DNA of 64,000 nt. Origin: Alcaligenaceae bacterium (GTDB lineage: Bacteria; Pseudomonadota; Gammaproteobacteria; Burkholderiales; Burkholderiaceae_B). A program made the translations under genes and the position numbers. Below the pieces are notes generated by a model, which was not told where the DNA came from, did not search any database, and saw only the letters and a program-made list of their open reading frames with translations. The stretch covers positions 62,001 to 126,000 of the forward strand of contig JACCEP010000009.1 in NCBI GenBank assembly GCA_013416395.1. Direction: 5' to 3'. Below, in pieces: positions 16,379 to 26,913 of this stretch (positions within the stretch are counted from its first letter, which is position 1; the number at the start of each line of letters is the position of its first letter).

Positions 16379-17833
16379 TTAGCCCAGTTTTTCTTTAAGT
16401 AACTGGTTAACCTGCTGTGGGTTTGCCTTGCCTTTGGCTGCTTTCATTATTTGGCCGACCAGAGAGTTAAACGCCTTCTGCCTGCCTGCCCGGTATTCTT
16501 CAACTATGGCAGGGTGCGCAGCCAGAACCTCATCGATAAGCGTGCCGATAGCGCCCGAGTCGCTAATTTGCTTGAGCCCACGTGCGTCGATGATGGCATC
16601 GGCATTGCCATTGTGTTCGCCGGCCCACATGGCGGCAAACACTTCACGCCCCATCTTGTTTGAGATGGTGCCATCAATAATGCGCTGGATCAGCCCAGCC
16701 AGTGCGGTCGGTTTGACGGGGCACTGGGCTAATTCGAGCTCTTCGCGGTTAAGCGCGGCAGATACTTCGCCCAATACCCAGTTGGCGGCCAGTTTGGCCT
16801 GATCGGCGGGTAGCAGGGCGGCGGTAGATTCGAAGTAATCAGAGGTGGCGCGGTCGTTGGTGAGCTGGGCTGCATCGTAGGCGGTGAGCCCGAGCTCTGT
16901 GGTAAACCGTGCTTGCTTGTGAGCAGGCAGCTCTGGCATGGTGGCGCGAACCCGCTCTATCCATTCTGGCGCAATGATCAGGGGTGGCAGGTCGGGGTCA
17001 GGAAAGTAACGATAATCGTGCGCATCTTCTTTGCTGCGCATACTGCGGGTTTCGTCGCGGTCAGAGTCATACAGCCGGGTTTCCTGGACGACAGCGCCGC
17101 CATCTTCAATTAGCTCGGTTTGGCGTCGCACTTCGTACTGGATGGCCCGCTCCATGAAGCGGAACGAGTTAAGGTTTTTGATTTCGCAGCGTGTACCGAA
17201 TTCGGCCTGGCCCTTGGGACGCACGGAAACGTTGGCGTCGACGCGAAACGAGCCTTCTTGCATGTTGCCATCGCAGACGCCCAACCAGACCACGAGGCTG
17301 TGCAAGGCGCGTGCAAAGGCGACTGCTTCGGCAGCAGAGCGCATTTCAGGTTCAGAAACAATTTCTAGCAGCGGAGTGCCGGCCCGGTTAAGGTCAATGC
17401 CCGTTGAAGATTCGCCGTGAGGGCCGGTGAAGTTTTCATGCAGCGATTTGCCCGCATCTTCTTCGAGGTGGGCTCGCGTAAGGTTTATCGTTTTTTCTTC
17501 GCCATCAAGAAAGAACGTAATCGAACCACCCTGCACGACGGGGATCTCAAATTGAGTGATCTGGTAGTTTTTGGGTGAGTCGGGGTAGAAATAGTTTTTG
17601 CGTGCAAAAATTGAGCGTGGCGCGATATGAGCGCCGACGGCCAGGCCCAGCTGTATGGCCCGCTCGACGACGGTTTTGTTTAGCACGGGCAAGCTTCCAG
17701 GCAGCGCCATATCGACTTCATTGGCCTGTGTGTTGGGTTCAGCCCCAAAACGTGTGCTGCTGTCAGAAAATATTTTTGACTGAGTGCGAAGCTGTGTGTG
17801 CACCTCAAGCCCGATGACGGTTTCCCATTGCAT
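16379..17833 (-). CDS. gatB: Asp-tRNA(Asn)/Glu-tRNA(Gln) amidotransferase subunit B
   Basis: tRNA-binding and kinase subunit of GatCAB, which converts misacylated Glu-tRNA(Gln) and/or Asp-tRNA(Asn) to the correct amide. The 484 residues begin [13 protein letters not shown] (family signature), include [18 protein letters not shown] near 87-105 and [15 protein letters not shown] near 157-171 (residues of the catalytic cradle), and end with the YqeY-like tail ([19 protein letters not shown]). The ATG overlaps the gatA stop codon (TAATG), so translation is coupled in the order gatC-gatA-gatB. Confidence 0.97.
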   Translation of the reverse strand: MQWETVIGLEVHTQLRTQSKIFSDSSTRFGAEPNTQANEVDMALPGSLPVLNKTVVERAIQLGLAVGAHIAPRSIFARKNYFYPDSPKNYQITQFEIPVVQGGSITFFLDGEEKTINLTRAHLEEDAGKSLHENFTGPHGESSTGIDLNRAGTPLLEIVSEPEMRSAAEAVAFARALHSLVVWLGVCDGNMQEGSFRVDANVSVRPKGQAEFGTRCEIKNLNSFRFMERAIQYEVRRQTELIEDGGAVVQETRLYDSDRDETRSMRSKEDAHDYRYFPDPDLPPLIIAPEWIERVRATMPELPAHKQARFTTELGLTAYDAAQLTNDRATSDYFESTAALLPADQAKLAANWVLGEVSAALNREELELAQCPVKPTALAGLIQRIIDGTISNKMGREVFAAMWAGEHNGNADAIIDARGLKQISDSGAIGTLIDEVLAAHPAIVEEYRAGRQKAFNSLVGQIMKAAKGKANPQQVNQLLKEKLG

Positions 17834-19359
17834 TATGCGTGTTCCGGTTTGCGTTGATGCCAGTCGGTATGTTGCTGAAACTGGTCGGCCAGTGCCAGGA
17901 GCGAGCCTTCGCTAAAGTAATTGCCGATAAGCTGTAGCCCTATGGGCAGGTTGCCGCGAGCGCCGCCAAAGCCGCAGGGGATGGACATGGCTGGCAGGCC
18001 TGCAAGGCTTACGCCCAGGGTGTAGATGTCAGACAGCCAGTCTGCGACCGGATCATCGCGGTTTTCGCCGATTTGCTTGGCGACGCTGGGTGTAACCGGC
18101 CCCATGATGACATCGCAATGCTGTGAAAACGCCTGCTGGAAATCATTGACGATAAGGCGACGTACGCGCTGCGCCTGTAAATAATAGGCGTCGTAATAGC
18201 CATGAGAAAGCACATAAGTACCCACCATGATGCGGCGCAAGACCTCGGGGCCAAACCCCTCGGTGCGTGACCGGCTGGTCATTTGCTGGATATCGCCATA
18301 CTCGGCAGCGCGATGGCCGTAGCGGACGCCATCGTAACGAGACAGGTTGCTGGATGCTTCGGCCGGTGCAATGACATAGTAAGTGGGGATGGAAAGCTCA
18401 GTGCGAGGCAGTGAGATTTCGACCCGTAGGGCCCCCAGCGCTTCGAACTGGCGCAGCGCCGTTTCGACAGCGGCAGCCACATCGGGTGCCAGGCCAGCAC
18501 CGAAGAATTCGGCGGGTACGCCTATGCGCAACCCTTTGAGCGGCTGACTGCCCCCTGCCTGCTGCGCATGCACGACGGCATCGAATTGCGCACGGATACG
18601 ACCGGGCTCGTTAGCTTGTTCGTCGCAGGTTTCGAGGCTGGTGGCGTCGCGTGGGTCAAACCCGCTCATGGGGTCGAGCAGTTCGAGCAGGTCACGTGCG
18701 TGGCGAGCAATGGGGCCGGCCTGATCGAGGCTGGAGCCATAGGCGATCATGCCGTAGCGCGAAACCGTGCCATACGTGGGCTTGATGCCGCTGACACCAC
18801 ACAAGGCTGCGGGTTGCCGCACGGAGCCGCCCGTGTCAGTGCCAGTTGCGGCCATGATGAGACCGGCCGCCACAGCCGCCGCAGAGCCGCCCGACGAACC
18901 GCCAGGCACAGCGTTGGTGTCCCATGGGTTGCGAACAGGGCCGAAGGCCGAGTTTTCGTTGCCCGAGCCCATGGCGAACTCGTCACAGTTGAGCTTGCCC
19001 AGGCAAACTGCGCCGGCGTTCTGAAGCCGGCTGACGACGGTAGCGTCAAAGGGGCTGACATATTGACCCAGCATTTTGCTGGAGGCCGTGGTGCGCCAGC
19101 CCTGAGTGACGAAGACATCTTTGTGGGCAATGGGCACGCCGGCCAGCGCTGGCGCGGCCTGATCCTGAGCCAGTAAGCGGTCGACCACGTCGGCCTGAGC
19201 CTGGGTCAGGGCCGGATCAATGTGAAGAAAGGCGTTGAGGTCGGCGCGTGCCTCAATGGCAGAGAGCGCGCTGTCAGCGAGCTCGCGCGCGCTGATTTTT
19301 CGCGCCTCAAGCGCCTTGCGCAAGGATGCGATACTGTCGAATTCTTGATGTAGGGACAT
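17833..19359 (-). CDS. gatA: Asp-tRNA(Asn)/Glu-tRNA(Gln) amidotransferase subunit A
   Basis: Amidase-signature subunit that releases ammonia from glutamine for GatB. In 508 residues the Ser-cisSer-Lys triad is visible: [10 protein letters not shown] (Lys near 80), then [15 protein letters not shown] near 152-166 and [17 protein letters not shown] near 171-187. The C-terminal part [16 protein letters not shown] is typical. It sits between gatC and gatB with a 12-base gap to gatC and an overlap with gatB. There is a short extra stretch ([11 protein letters not shown]) before the segment [10 protein letters not shown]. Confidence 0.97.
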   Translation of the reverse strand: MSLHQEFDSIASLRKALEARKISARELADSALSAIEARADLNAFLHIDPALTQAQADVVDRLLAQDQAAPALAGVPIAHKDVFVTQGWRTTASSKMLGQYVSPFDATVVSRLQNAGAVCLGKLNCDEFAMGSGNENSAFGPVRNPWDTNAVPGGSSGGSAAAVAAGLIMAATGTDTGGSVRQPAALCGVSGIKPTYGTVSRYGMIAYGSSLDQAGPIARHARDLLELLDPMSGFDPRDATSLETCDEQANEPGRIRAQFDAVVHAQQAGGSQPLKGLRIGVPAEFFGAGLAPDVAAAVETALRQFEALGALRVEISLPRTELSIPTYYVIAPAEASSNLSRYDGVRYGHRAAEYGDIQQMTSRSRTEGFGPEVLRRIMVGTYVLSHGYYDAYYLQAQRVRRLIVNDFQQAFSQHCDVIMGPVTPSVAKQIGENRDDPVADWLSDIYTLGVSLAGLPAMSIPCGFGGARGNLPIGLQLIGNYFSEGSLLALADQFQQHTDWHQRKPEHA

Positions 19360-19371
19360 GCTGGGCGACGC

Positions 19372-19680
19372 TTATTCGATAACCGTGGGAACCAGGAACA
19401 GGCTTTCATGCCTGGCCGGAGAGTTGGCCATGAGGGCTTTGCGCTCTTGGAGCGTGCTGGCCGGCCAGGCGACATCTGGGCGTAACCGCAGACTGATGTC
19501 TTGATGTGCCGAAAGCGGGTGCGCCATGGGCTCGACGCCTGATGTGTCGACCGCCTGCAGTTGTGCGATCAGTGCGAGGATGCCGTTAAGCTCCGACTGG
19601 GCACGCGTGGTCTGGTTGGCCGAAAGTTCAATTCGCGCCAGGCGCGCAATGCGGTCGACGTCTTGTTCGGTGATTGCCAT
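19372..19680 (-). CDS. gatC: Asp-tRNA(Asn)/Glu-tRNA(Gln) amidotransferase subunit C
   Basis: Small 102-residue subunit that wraps the GatA-GatB interface. It begins ITEQDVDRIARLARIELS, the family's usual opening, and contains LNGILALIAQLQAVDTSGVEPMAHP near residues 31-55. It ends with the short conserved LVPTVIE tail. First gene of gatCAB and divergent from mreB; the shared 229-base gap must contain both promoters. Confidence 0.95.
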   Translation of the reverse strand: MAITEQDVDRIARLARIELSANQTTRAQSELNGILALIAQLQAVDTSGVEPMAHPLSAHQDISLRLRPDVAWPASTLQERKALMANSPARHESLFLVPTVIE

Positions 19681-19903
19681 GGTATGTTTTGCTGAATAGA
19701 GGTTGGAGCCGGCCCGCTAAGTGTGTAACAACGCTGACAAATTTGCGGGTCACATACAATAATATGCCGCAATCCGGCCTAATCAAGCTTCAATTATAAG
19801 TTATCATTGCTGGTTTGATTCGTTAGACAAGCATGGCGCCTCTTTCTGCGCTTGCGGGTAGCACGGCGCTGACGAGTTTTTCTTACATTTTTGATATCAC
19901 TGA

Positions 19904-20953
<1,050 letters not shown>

Positions 20954-21042
20954 TGTAGCTCCGTCAGCTTGCCTCTACGTAGTGTGGCGGCAGGCAATTA
21001 TGGAGTTGCGTCAATCAATCATGGCGCAGGCGTTCTTTTTCT

Positions 21043-21933
21043 ATGCAAGAAACCGGCACAATCAGGCTCTTCAAAAGAGGCCCTACCGCCGAACTGCGTT
21101 TGGTGGTCTTTGCCGTGCTGGCCTTGTGCCTGCTCGTTGTTGATGCACGTTTCTCGGTTTTTGAGCCTGCGCGGCAAGCCATATCGGTAACCTTATATCC
21201 GTTTCAGCGTCTCATGCTTGCGCCGCGTGACGCCGTAGAGTTCTTCAATGACTGGACCGACGCGGCCAAACTGGCTCGTTCCGAAAAAGAAGCGCTTCAG
21301 CGTCAGCGCATTGAGCTGGCTCAGCTCTCGACCCACGCTGCGCAACTTGCCACCGAAAACGAGCAGCTCAGGCGGTTACTCAATGTGGCTGACGAGGTCA
21401 CCCAGCCATCCGTTGCCGTCGAGGTTCTTTATGAGCCCGCCAATGCCTTTGCTCACCACCTCATCTTCAACAAAGGCTCGTCCAGCGGTATACGGCCCGG
21501 CATGCCGGTTATTGATGAGGGTGGTATTGTTGGTCAGATTGTTCGGGTTACACCCTTTACGGCTGAAGGCGCGCTACTGACAGACGACCGCGTGTCGATT
21601 CCGGTGCAGGTTCTGCGCAATGGTTTGCGTGTCATTGCCTTTGGTGGCAATGTTTCAGGCAAGGTCGAGGTGCGTTATCTGACTGATAATGTCGATATCG
21701 TGCCAGGCGACACACTGATCACCAGCGGTATCGGTGGGTTGTTCCCCGCAGGGCTTTCGGTGGCGGTCGTCGATCGTATTACGCCCGACCCGGCTTCCGG
21801 TTTTGCCGTGGCAGAAGCCACACCCTTGTCGCACCCAGAGCGTCATCGACACTTTCTGGTATTGCTTGTAGACGTTTCGCCCGAAGATCTTGATCAAGAG
21901 AGTTTGAGTCATGGTTCAAAAACAGCAGACTAG
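21043..21933 (+). CDS. mreC: Rod-shape protein MreC
   Basis: Inner-membrane protein with a large periplasmic part that activates the elongasome. In 296 residues: a cytosolic start, one transmembrane helix (about 24-42, LVVFAVLALCLLVVDARFS), a coiled coil (about 75-115, with RLLNV marking its end), and paired beta-barrel domains (IIGQIV-like GGIVGQIVRVTPF near 160-172; SGIGGLFPAGLSVAVV near 232-247). It overlaps mreD by 23 bases, indicating translational coupling. Confidence 0.95.
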   Translation: MQETGTIRLFKRGPTAELRLVVFAVLALCLLVVDARFSVFEPARQAISVTLYPFQRLMLAPRDAVEFFNDWTDAAKLARSEKEALQRQRIELAQLSTHAAQLATENEQLRRLLNVADEVTQPSVAVEVLYEPANAFAHHLIFNKGSSSGIRPGMPVIDEGGIVGQIVRVTPFTAEGALLTDDRVSIPVQVLRNGLRVIAFGGNVSGKVEVRYLTDNVDIVPGDTLITSGIGGLFPAGLSVAVVDRITPDPASGFAVAEATPLSHPERHRHFLVLLVDVSPEDLDQESLSHGSKTAD

Positions 21934-22489
21934 GCCGCCGGTTTCACGGCGCGGCGTATCGTCTCTGTCTGCGCTCGAGCCTGTTGACGCCTCGCCGTTC
22001 AAGCGGCCTTCCAGTGGGCTGTTCGTCTGGATAACCATTGTGCTTGTCTGGCTGCTGTCACTGCTTCCGTGGCGCCTGTGGTTACCTGCACCTGATCTTC
22101 TTCTGCTGTTTCTCGCCTTCTGGTGCATGCACGAGCCTCAACGGGTAGGTCTTTTGACTGCCTTTATGTTTGGCCTGCTTCTTGACGTGCATGACAGCGG
22201 CCTGCTTGGGGGGCATGCGCTGGTTTATGTGATGACGGTATATGGGGCATTGGCTCTGCGCCGCCGTCTGCTGCATTTTAATGCGCTGGTGCAGGCTGTG
22301 CATATGTTGCCCGTGTTTGTGCTGGCTGCAGGGCTGGGGCATATCGCCTATGCCTGGGCCGCTGGTGAATGGTCGGGCTGGCAGTGGCTGTGGTCGGCCG
22401 TATTCACGGCAGTGCTATGGCCATTGGCTGATATCCTGTTGCTGCTGCCGCAGCGCTGGCTTGACGACGCCGACGCCGGTTCGGTATAG
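21911..22489 (+). CDS. mreD: Rod-shape protein MreD
   Basis: A 192-residue inner-membrane protein with about five transmembrane helices. The family-typical segment is FLAFWCMHEPQRVGLLTAFMFGLLLDVHDSG with the acidic residue in helix 3, near residues 65-95. Its first 35 residues are a polar Ser/Pro-rich extension. It overlaps the mreC end and lies 16 bases before mrdA. MreD is part of the elongasome; its biochemical role is not known. Confidence 0.93.
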   Translation: MVQKQQTRPPVSRRGVSSLSALEPVDASPFKRPSSGLFVWITIVLVWLLSLLPWRLWLPAPDLLLLFLAFWCMHEPQRVGLLTAFMFGLLLDVHDSGLLGGHALVYVMTVYGALALRRRLLHFNALVQAVHMLPVFVLAAGLGHIAYAWAAGEWSGWQWLWSAVFTAVLWPLADILLLLPQRWLDDADAGSV

Positions 22490-22505
22490 GCGGCACGGCA
22501 CAGGC

Positions 22506-24569
22506 ATGTTCGAATTCAAAAAAACTACTCAGCACCAGAGGCGGCGCATACGTGTACGCGCACTGGTGGCGGGGGCGTTCGCCCTGCTTTGTTTTTTGGG
22601 GCTGGCAAGTCGCCTGTGGTATTTGCAGGTAGTGCGTTACGAGGGCCTGGCCGCCCGCGCTGATCGCAATCGCATTGCAGTGGTTCCCGTACCCCCCAGG
22701 CGGGGTGAGATACTCGACCGCAATGGCGTGGTTCTGGCCCGCAATTACCGTGATTACACCTTGTCGGTCATACCGGCCCACGTCGGGCGCCCCTTGGACG
22801 AAATGCTCGACCAGTTGGGTGAGCTGGTGTACGTCAGCGCAGGAGATCGCCGGCGATTTGTCCAAAACGTAAACCAAAGTGGCCGCTACACGTCCATTCT
22901 TTTGCGTAACAGCCTCAATGAAACCGAAGCGGCATGGTTTGCCGCGCATGCGTATGAGTTTCCGGGGGTCGAACTGCGTGCCCGCTGGGTGCGAGAATAT
23001 CCCGAAGGTGAGGCGGCAGCCCACGTTCTTGGGTATGTAGGCCGCATCTCAGAAGAAGACCTTGTTACGCTTGAAGACGAAGGGCGTCTTGGCAATTATC
23101 GCGGTAGCGATATTATCGGCAAGAAAGGCATTGAAAAAACCTGGGAATCCACCTTGCATGGCCAGACGGGCATTGAAGAGGTCGAGGTAACTGCCACGGG
23201 ACGACCCGTTCGAACCCTTAGCCGTGTCGACCCGGTGCCGGGAGCTGATCTGCATCTGTCTATTGATATTGGCCTGCAGAAAATGGCTGAGGCCGAGTTC
23301 GCCGGGCGTCGTGGTGCGCTGGTTGCCATAGACCCGCGCACGGGTGAAGTGCTGGCTTTTGTGTCGGCGCCGTCCTTTGATCCCAACCTGTTCATAGACG
23401 GCATTGATGTCGAAAGCTGGCGCAGGCTCAACGAATCACCCGATCATCCTTTGATCAACCGGCCGCTTTACGGCACTTACCCCATAGGGTCGACATACAA
23501 GCCTTTTGTGGCCCTGGCCGCACTTGAGCTGGGGGCGCGCAGCGCTACACAGCGTATCTCCGACCCTGGCTATTTTGAGCTGGGAGGGCAGCGCTTTCGC
23601 AATGCAGGTGGTGCCGCTTATGGCCCCACCGACATGCATCGGGCGTTGGTCAAGTCTTCTGATACGTATTTTTATTCGCTGGGGCCAGAAATTGGCGTCA
23701 ATGCTCTGCATGATTTCAGCAAGCAATTTGGGTTCGGTCAGTTAACAGGCATAGACCTCGATGGCGAACGCAAGGGGATATTACCTTCCACCGAATGGAA
23801 ACGAACCGCTTACAAAAAGCCAGAACAACAGCGATGGTATGCAGGCGAGACCGTGTCAGTGGCCGTTGGGCAGGGGTATAACTCGTTTACCCTGTTGCAG
23901 CTTGCCCAGGGCACTGCGGTTCTGGCCAATGGCGGCACCTACATGAAGCCGCATCTGGTCCGCCTTATTCAAGACGCTGGTACCGGGCGGGTAACCAAAA
24001 CCGTGACCGCACCCCAGTACACCATCCCGCTAAAGCCCGCCAATGTAAAGGTTGTCAAAGATGCGCTGGTGGATGTCATACGCTCGGGCACGGCGCGTCG
24101 GGCTTTTGTGGGCGCTTCGTATCAGGCTGCCGGTAAAACGGGTACGGCACAGGTGTTCAGCTTGCGCGGCTCCAAATACAATGCCAAAGAAGTTAAAGAG
24201 CGCATGCGTGATCACTCGCTGTTCATGGCCTATGCACCCGCCGACAACCCGCAGATCGCATTGGCGCTCATCGTCGAGAACGGGGGGTGGGGTGCAACCG
24301 TCGCAGCGCCCATGGCCCGCCAGGTTTTTGACTATTGGCTTGACCCCGAACGCATGCAGGACCGTCTGCAAGCAGCGCAATCTGCCGAACCCGGTATAGT
24401 GACAGGCCACATCGAAAGCGGCGACGCAACCACAGTAAGGCACGACGACGCCAACCCGTTACAAGAGGCGTCGCCACCCGCACTTGGCCTTAATAAATCA
24501 AAAAACAACCCTGATGTACCGGACAGGAAGCACGCCATGGCGCAGCAGGCGCAAAGAGGCCGTAAATGA
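22506..24569 (+). CDS. mrdA: Penicillin-binding protein 2 (elongation transpeptidase)
   Basis: Class B PBP that cross-links peptidoglycan during side-wall growth. In 687 residues: one membrane anchor (about 20-40), the dimerisation domain with PRRGEILDRNGVVLA near 58-72, and the transpeptidase domain. The nucleophile is Ser329 in GSTYK, SSDTYFY carries the SxN-equivalent motif near 384, and KTGTAQV is at about 544. The ATG at 22506 (MFEFKK) is chosen since earlier in-frame starts lie inside mreD. The C-terminal tail beyond about 620 is polar and variable. It overlaps rodA by four bases (ATGA). Confidence 0.96.
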   Translation: MFEFKKTTQHQRRRIRVRALVAGAFALLCFLGLASRLWYLQVVRYEGLAARADRNRIAVVPVPPRRGEILDRNGVVLARNYRDYTLSVIPAHVGRPLDEMLDQLGELVYVSAGDRRRFVQNVNQSGRYTSILLRNSLNETEAAWFAAHAYEFPGVELRARWVREYPEGEAAAHVLGYVGRISEEDLVTLEDEGRLGNYRGSDIIGKKGIEKTWESTLHGQTGIEEVEVTATGRPVRTLSRVDPVPGADLHLSIDIGLQKMAEAEFAGRRGALVAIDPRTGEVLAFVSAPSFDPNLFIDGIDVESWRRLNESPDHPLINRPLYGTYPIGSTYKPFVALAALELGARSATQRISDPGYFELGGQRFRNAGGAAYGPTDMHRALVKSSDTYFYSLGPEIGVNALHDFSKQFGFGQLTGIDLDGERKGILPSTEWKRTAYKKPEQQRWYAGETVSVAVGQGYNSFTLLQLAQGTAVLANGGTYMKPHLVRLIQDAGTGRVTKTVTAPQYTIPLKPANVKVVKDALVDVIRSGTARRAFVGASYQAAGKTGTAQVFSLRGSKYNAKEVKERMRDHSLFMAYAPADNPQIALALIVENGGWGATVAAPMARQVFDYWLDPERMQDRLQAAQSAEPGIVTGHIESGDATTVRHDDANPLQEASPPALGLNKSKNNPDVPDRKHAMAQQAQRGRK

Positions 24570-25702
24570 AACGCGTCATGTACTGGCTCAACCGGGCGTT
24601 TACCGCTTTTGATCCACCCTTGCTGGCGCTGTTGCTTTTAATGGGCGTGCTGGGGCTCACCATTATGCACTCGGCGGTGGGCGGCACTGACTGGCGGTTT
24701 GCAGACCAGTCTCGCAACTTTTTGATTGCCTTTGTGGTCATGTGGGCGGCGGCCATGGTACCGCCTCCAACGTTGATGCGCGTGGCACCGTTTTTCTATG
24801 TAATAGGCGTTGTTTTGCTGGTGGGTGTCGAACTTTTTGGGGAAACCAGCAAGGGTGCCACGCGATGGCTTGATCTGGGCGTCGTGCGGCTGCAACCCTC
24901 CGAAATGCTGAAAATTGCCGCGCCCATGATGCTTGCCTGGTATTTTCATCGCAATCAAGGCAAATTGCGGGTTGCCGACTTTCTGGTGGCTGGCTTGCTG
25001 TTGGCTGTGCCGTTTACGCTTATCGTGATGCAGCCCGACCTGGGCACTGCGCTGCTGGTGTTTGCGTCGGGCTTTTGCGTTATTTATTTTGGTGGGCTTT
25101 CGTTCAAGCTGCTTGCCCCTATCGTGGTAATTTGCGCCATGGGTTTGGGTACGCTGGTGTATCACGAAAAAGAAATCTGTCAGCCCGATGTTGACTGGGT
25201 TCTGTTGCATGATTACCAAAAGTACCGCGTGTGTACTCTTCTGGACCCTAGTTCAGACCCGCTCGGCAAGGGCTTCCATACCATTCAGTCCATGATTGCG
25301 GTTGGGTCAGGAGGGGTCTACGGCAAGGGGTACATGAAAGGCACGCAGGCCCATCTTGATTTCATCCCTGAGCGCACTACCGACTTTATCTTTGCCGTAT
25401 ATGCCGAAGAGTTCGGTCTGTATGGCGGCATAATGCTGCTTGTTATTTACATGTTAATGGTAGTTCGCGGCCTGGCGATTGCCGTGAAGGCGCATACTCA
25501 GTTTGGGCGATTGCTTGCCGGGGCGATGTCGATGATGCTTTTTGCATATGTGTTCGTAAATATCGGCATGGTAACTGGCATTTTGCCTGTCGTCGGGGTG
25601 CCCTTGCCGTTTATGAGCTACGGAGGCACAGCGCTGATGACACTGGGTATTGCGTGCGGCCTGCTCATGAGTATTAGTCATTATCGGCCGGTGCGGCAGT
25701 AG
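24566..25702 (+). CDS. rodA: SEDS glycosyltransferase RodA
   Basis: Multi-pass SEDS peptidoglycan polymerase working with PBP2. The 378 residues hold about ten transmembrane helices; landmarks are GATRWLDLGVVRLQPSEMLKIA near 97-118, DLGTALLVF near 157-165 and GVPLPFMSYGGTALMTLGI near 342-360. Start overlaps mrdA (ATGA). Its 3' end overlaps the convergent mutY by 22 bases, so the two transcripts collide end to end with no terminator between them. Confidence 0.97.
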   Translation: MKRVMYWLNRAFTAFDPPLLALLLLMGVLGLTIMHSAVGGTDWRFADQSRNFLIAFVVMWAAAMVPPPTLMRVAPFFYVIGVVLLVGVELFGETSKGATRWLDLGVVRLQPSEMLKIAAPMMLAWYFHRNQGKLRVADFLVAGLLLAVPFTLIVMQPDLGTALLVFASGFCVIYFGGLSFKLLAPIVVICAMGLGTLVYHEKEICQPDVDWVLLHDYQKYRVCTLLDPSSDPLGKGFHTIQSMIAVGSGGVYGKGYMKGTQAHLDFIPERTTDFIFAVYAEEFGLYGGIMLLVIYMLMVVRGLAIAVKAHTQFGRLLAGAMSMMLFAYVFVNIGMVTGILPVVGVPLPFMSYGGTALMTLGIACGLLMSISHYRPVRQ

Positions 25703-26913
25703 AACGTTTGCCGTCCGTCCCCGAACAGGCCGTCTGCAATCTTTCGAACCGGTGCGGGAAGGGCTGTTTGGGCTAGCTCGTCGATGGCCACCCATGCTTG
25801 CCCCGGTTGGGGCGACATCAATGAGAGCGTGTCTTTTTGCACATACCATGGCTCTATATGCAGCTTAAAGTGCGAAAACACATGTACCAGGCCCGCCATT
25901 TTTTGGGCGCTATCGCCTCTGGCACCTAAATGACTACAGGCTAGCTGCATGGCCTGAGCGTCATCAAAGCGTGGGAAACTCCAAAGGCCACCCCAGATGC
26001 CTGGAGATGGCTGCTGCTCCAGCAACACCTGGTTTTTATGCCGCATTACGAGCATGACGCACTCCCGCTCGGGTATGACCTTTTTTTTGCGAGGCGTGGG
26101 CAGTGCGCTTTGACAGGCATGAATGCGCGCATGGCATCCATCTGCCAGCGGGCACTTGGCGCAATCGGGGCGTGAGCGCGTGCAGCATTGAGAGCCCAGG
26201 TCCATCAGGCCTTGCGTATAGGCGGCCATGTCCAGCTCAGGCGGCGCAGCCTGTAGCATGGCTTCGGCCTTCTCCCACAGGGCTTTTTCAGTGGCCCGCT
26301 CGGTGGTAATACCGTAAATGCCAAAATAACGGGTAAATACACGCTTGACGTTGCCGTCCATGATGGGACTGCGCTCGCCGAAACTGAATGCAGCAATGGC
26401 AGCGGCCGTTGAGCGCCCGATTCCGGGTAGCGTAGCGATTTCGGTTGATGTGGGCGGGAATGCACCGGCCCAGTGCTCACACAGCACTTGAGCGCACAGA
26501 TGCAGATTGCGTGCTCGGGCATAGTAGCCCAGCCCTGCCCAGTACGGCATGACCTCTTGCTGGCTGGCGGCTGCCAGTGCCTGCACGGTGGGAAAGCGGT
26601 CAAGAAAGCGCTGGTAATAGCCAATGACCGTGGCAACCTGGGTTTGCTGAAGCATGATTTCAGAAAGCCAGATTCTGTATGGATCACGCGTTCCCTGCCA
26701 GGGTAGGTGTCGTCGGCCGTGCTGCTTTTGCCAGACCACGACGGTTTCGGCAAAACCGGTAACGGTTTCGTTAAAACTATTAACGGTTTTAACAAAACCA
26801 GCCTGGGTTTTGTTAGACACGGCATCGGTTTTGTTAAAACCGGTATCGGTTTCATTAAAACCGGCGTCGGTGGCGTGGATACCGGCCGGCGTGGTGGCAT
26901 CTTGATCTGGCAT
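25681..26913 (-). CDS. mutY: Adenine DNA glycosylase MutY with repeat-expanded N-terminus
   Basis: Removes adenine mispaired with 8-oxoguanine. In 410 residues the catalytic core starts only near residue 57 (VVVWQKQHGRRHLPWQ), followed by LSEIMLQQTQVATV (catalytic Glu), LPGIGRSTAAAIAAF (helix-hairpin-helix) and a [4Fe-4S] ligand set C-x6-C-x2-C-x5-C in CTRSRPDCAKCPLADGC. The C-terminal third is the Nudix-like 8-oxoG recognition domain. Residues 9-57 are seven copies of a heptapeptide (consensus x-A/T-G-F-N-E/K-T), absent from normal MutY proteins. The ATG overlaps the ftsX stop (TGATG); order ftsE-ftsX-mutY. Confidence 0.95.
   Translation of the reverse strand: MPDQDATTPAGIHATDAGFNETDTGFNKTDAVSNKTQAGFVKTVNSFNETVTGFAETVVVWQKQHGRRHLPWQGTRDPYRIWLSEIMLQQTQVATVIGYYQRFLDRFPTVQALAAASQQEVMPYWAGLGYYARARNLHLCAQVLCEHWAGAFPPTSTEIATLPGIGRSTAAAIAAFSFGERSPIMDGNVKRVFTRYFGIYGITTERATEKALWEKAEAMLQAAPPELDMAAYTQGLMDLGSQCCTRSRPDCAKCPLADGCHARIHACQSALPTPRKKKVIPERECVMLVMRHKNQVLLEQQPSPGIWGGLWSFPRFDDAQAMQLACSHLGARGDSAQKMAGLVHVFSHFKLHIEPWYVQKDTLSLMSPQPGQAWVAIDELAQTALPAPVRKIADGLFGDGRQTFYCRTGR
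26743..26889 (-). repeat. 21-bp coding tandem repeat, seven units, at the MutY N-terminus
   Basis: Seven in-frame 21-bp units encode heptapeptides PAGIHAT, DAGFNET, DTGFNKT, DAVSNKT, QAGFVKT, VNSFNET and VTGFAET. The last copy runs directly into the conserved core (VVVWQKQ). The DNA units share a core of GGTTTTAAxGAAACC type. The pattern fits expansion by repeated duplication of sequence at the original 5' end of the gene. Confidence 0.88.
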
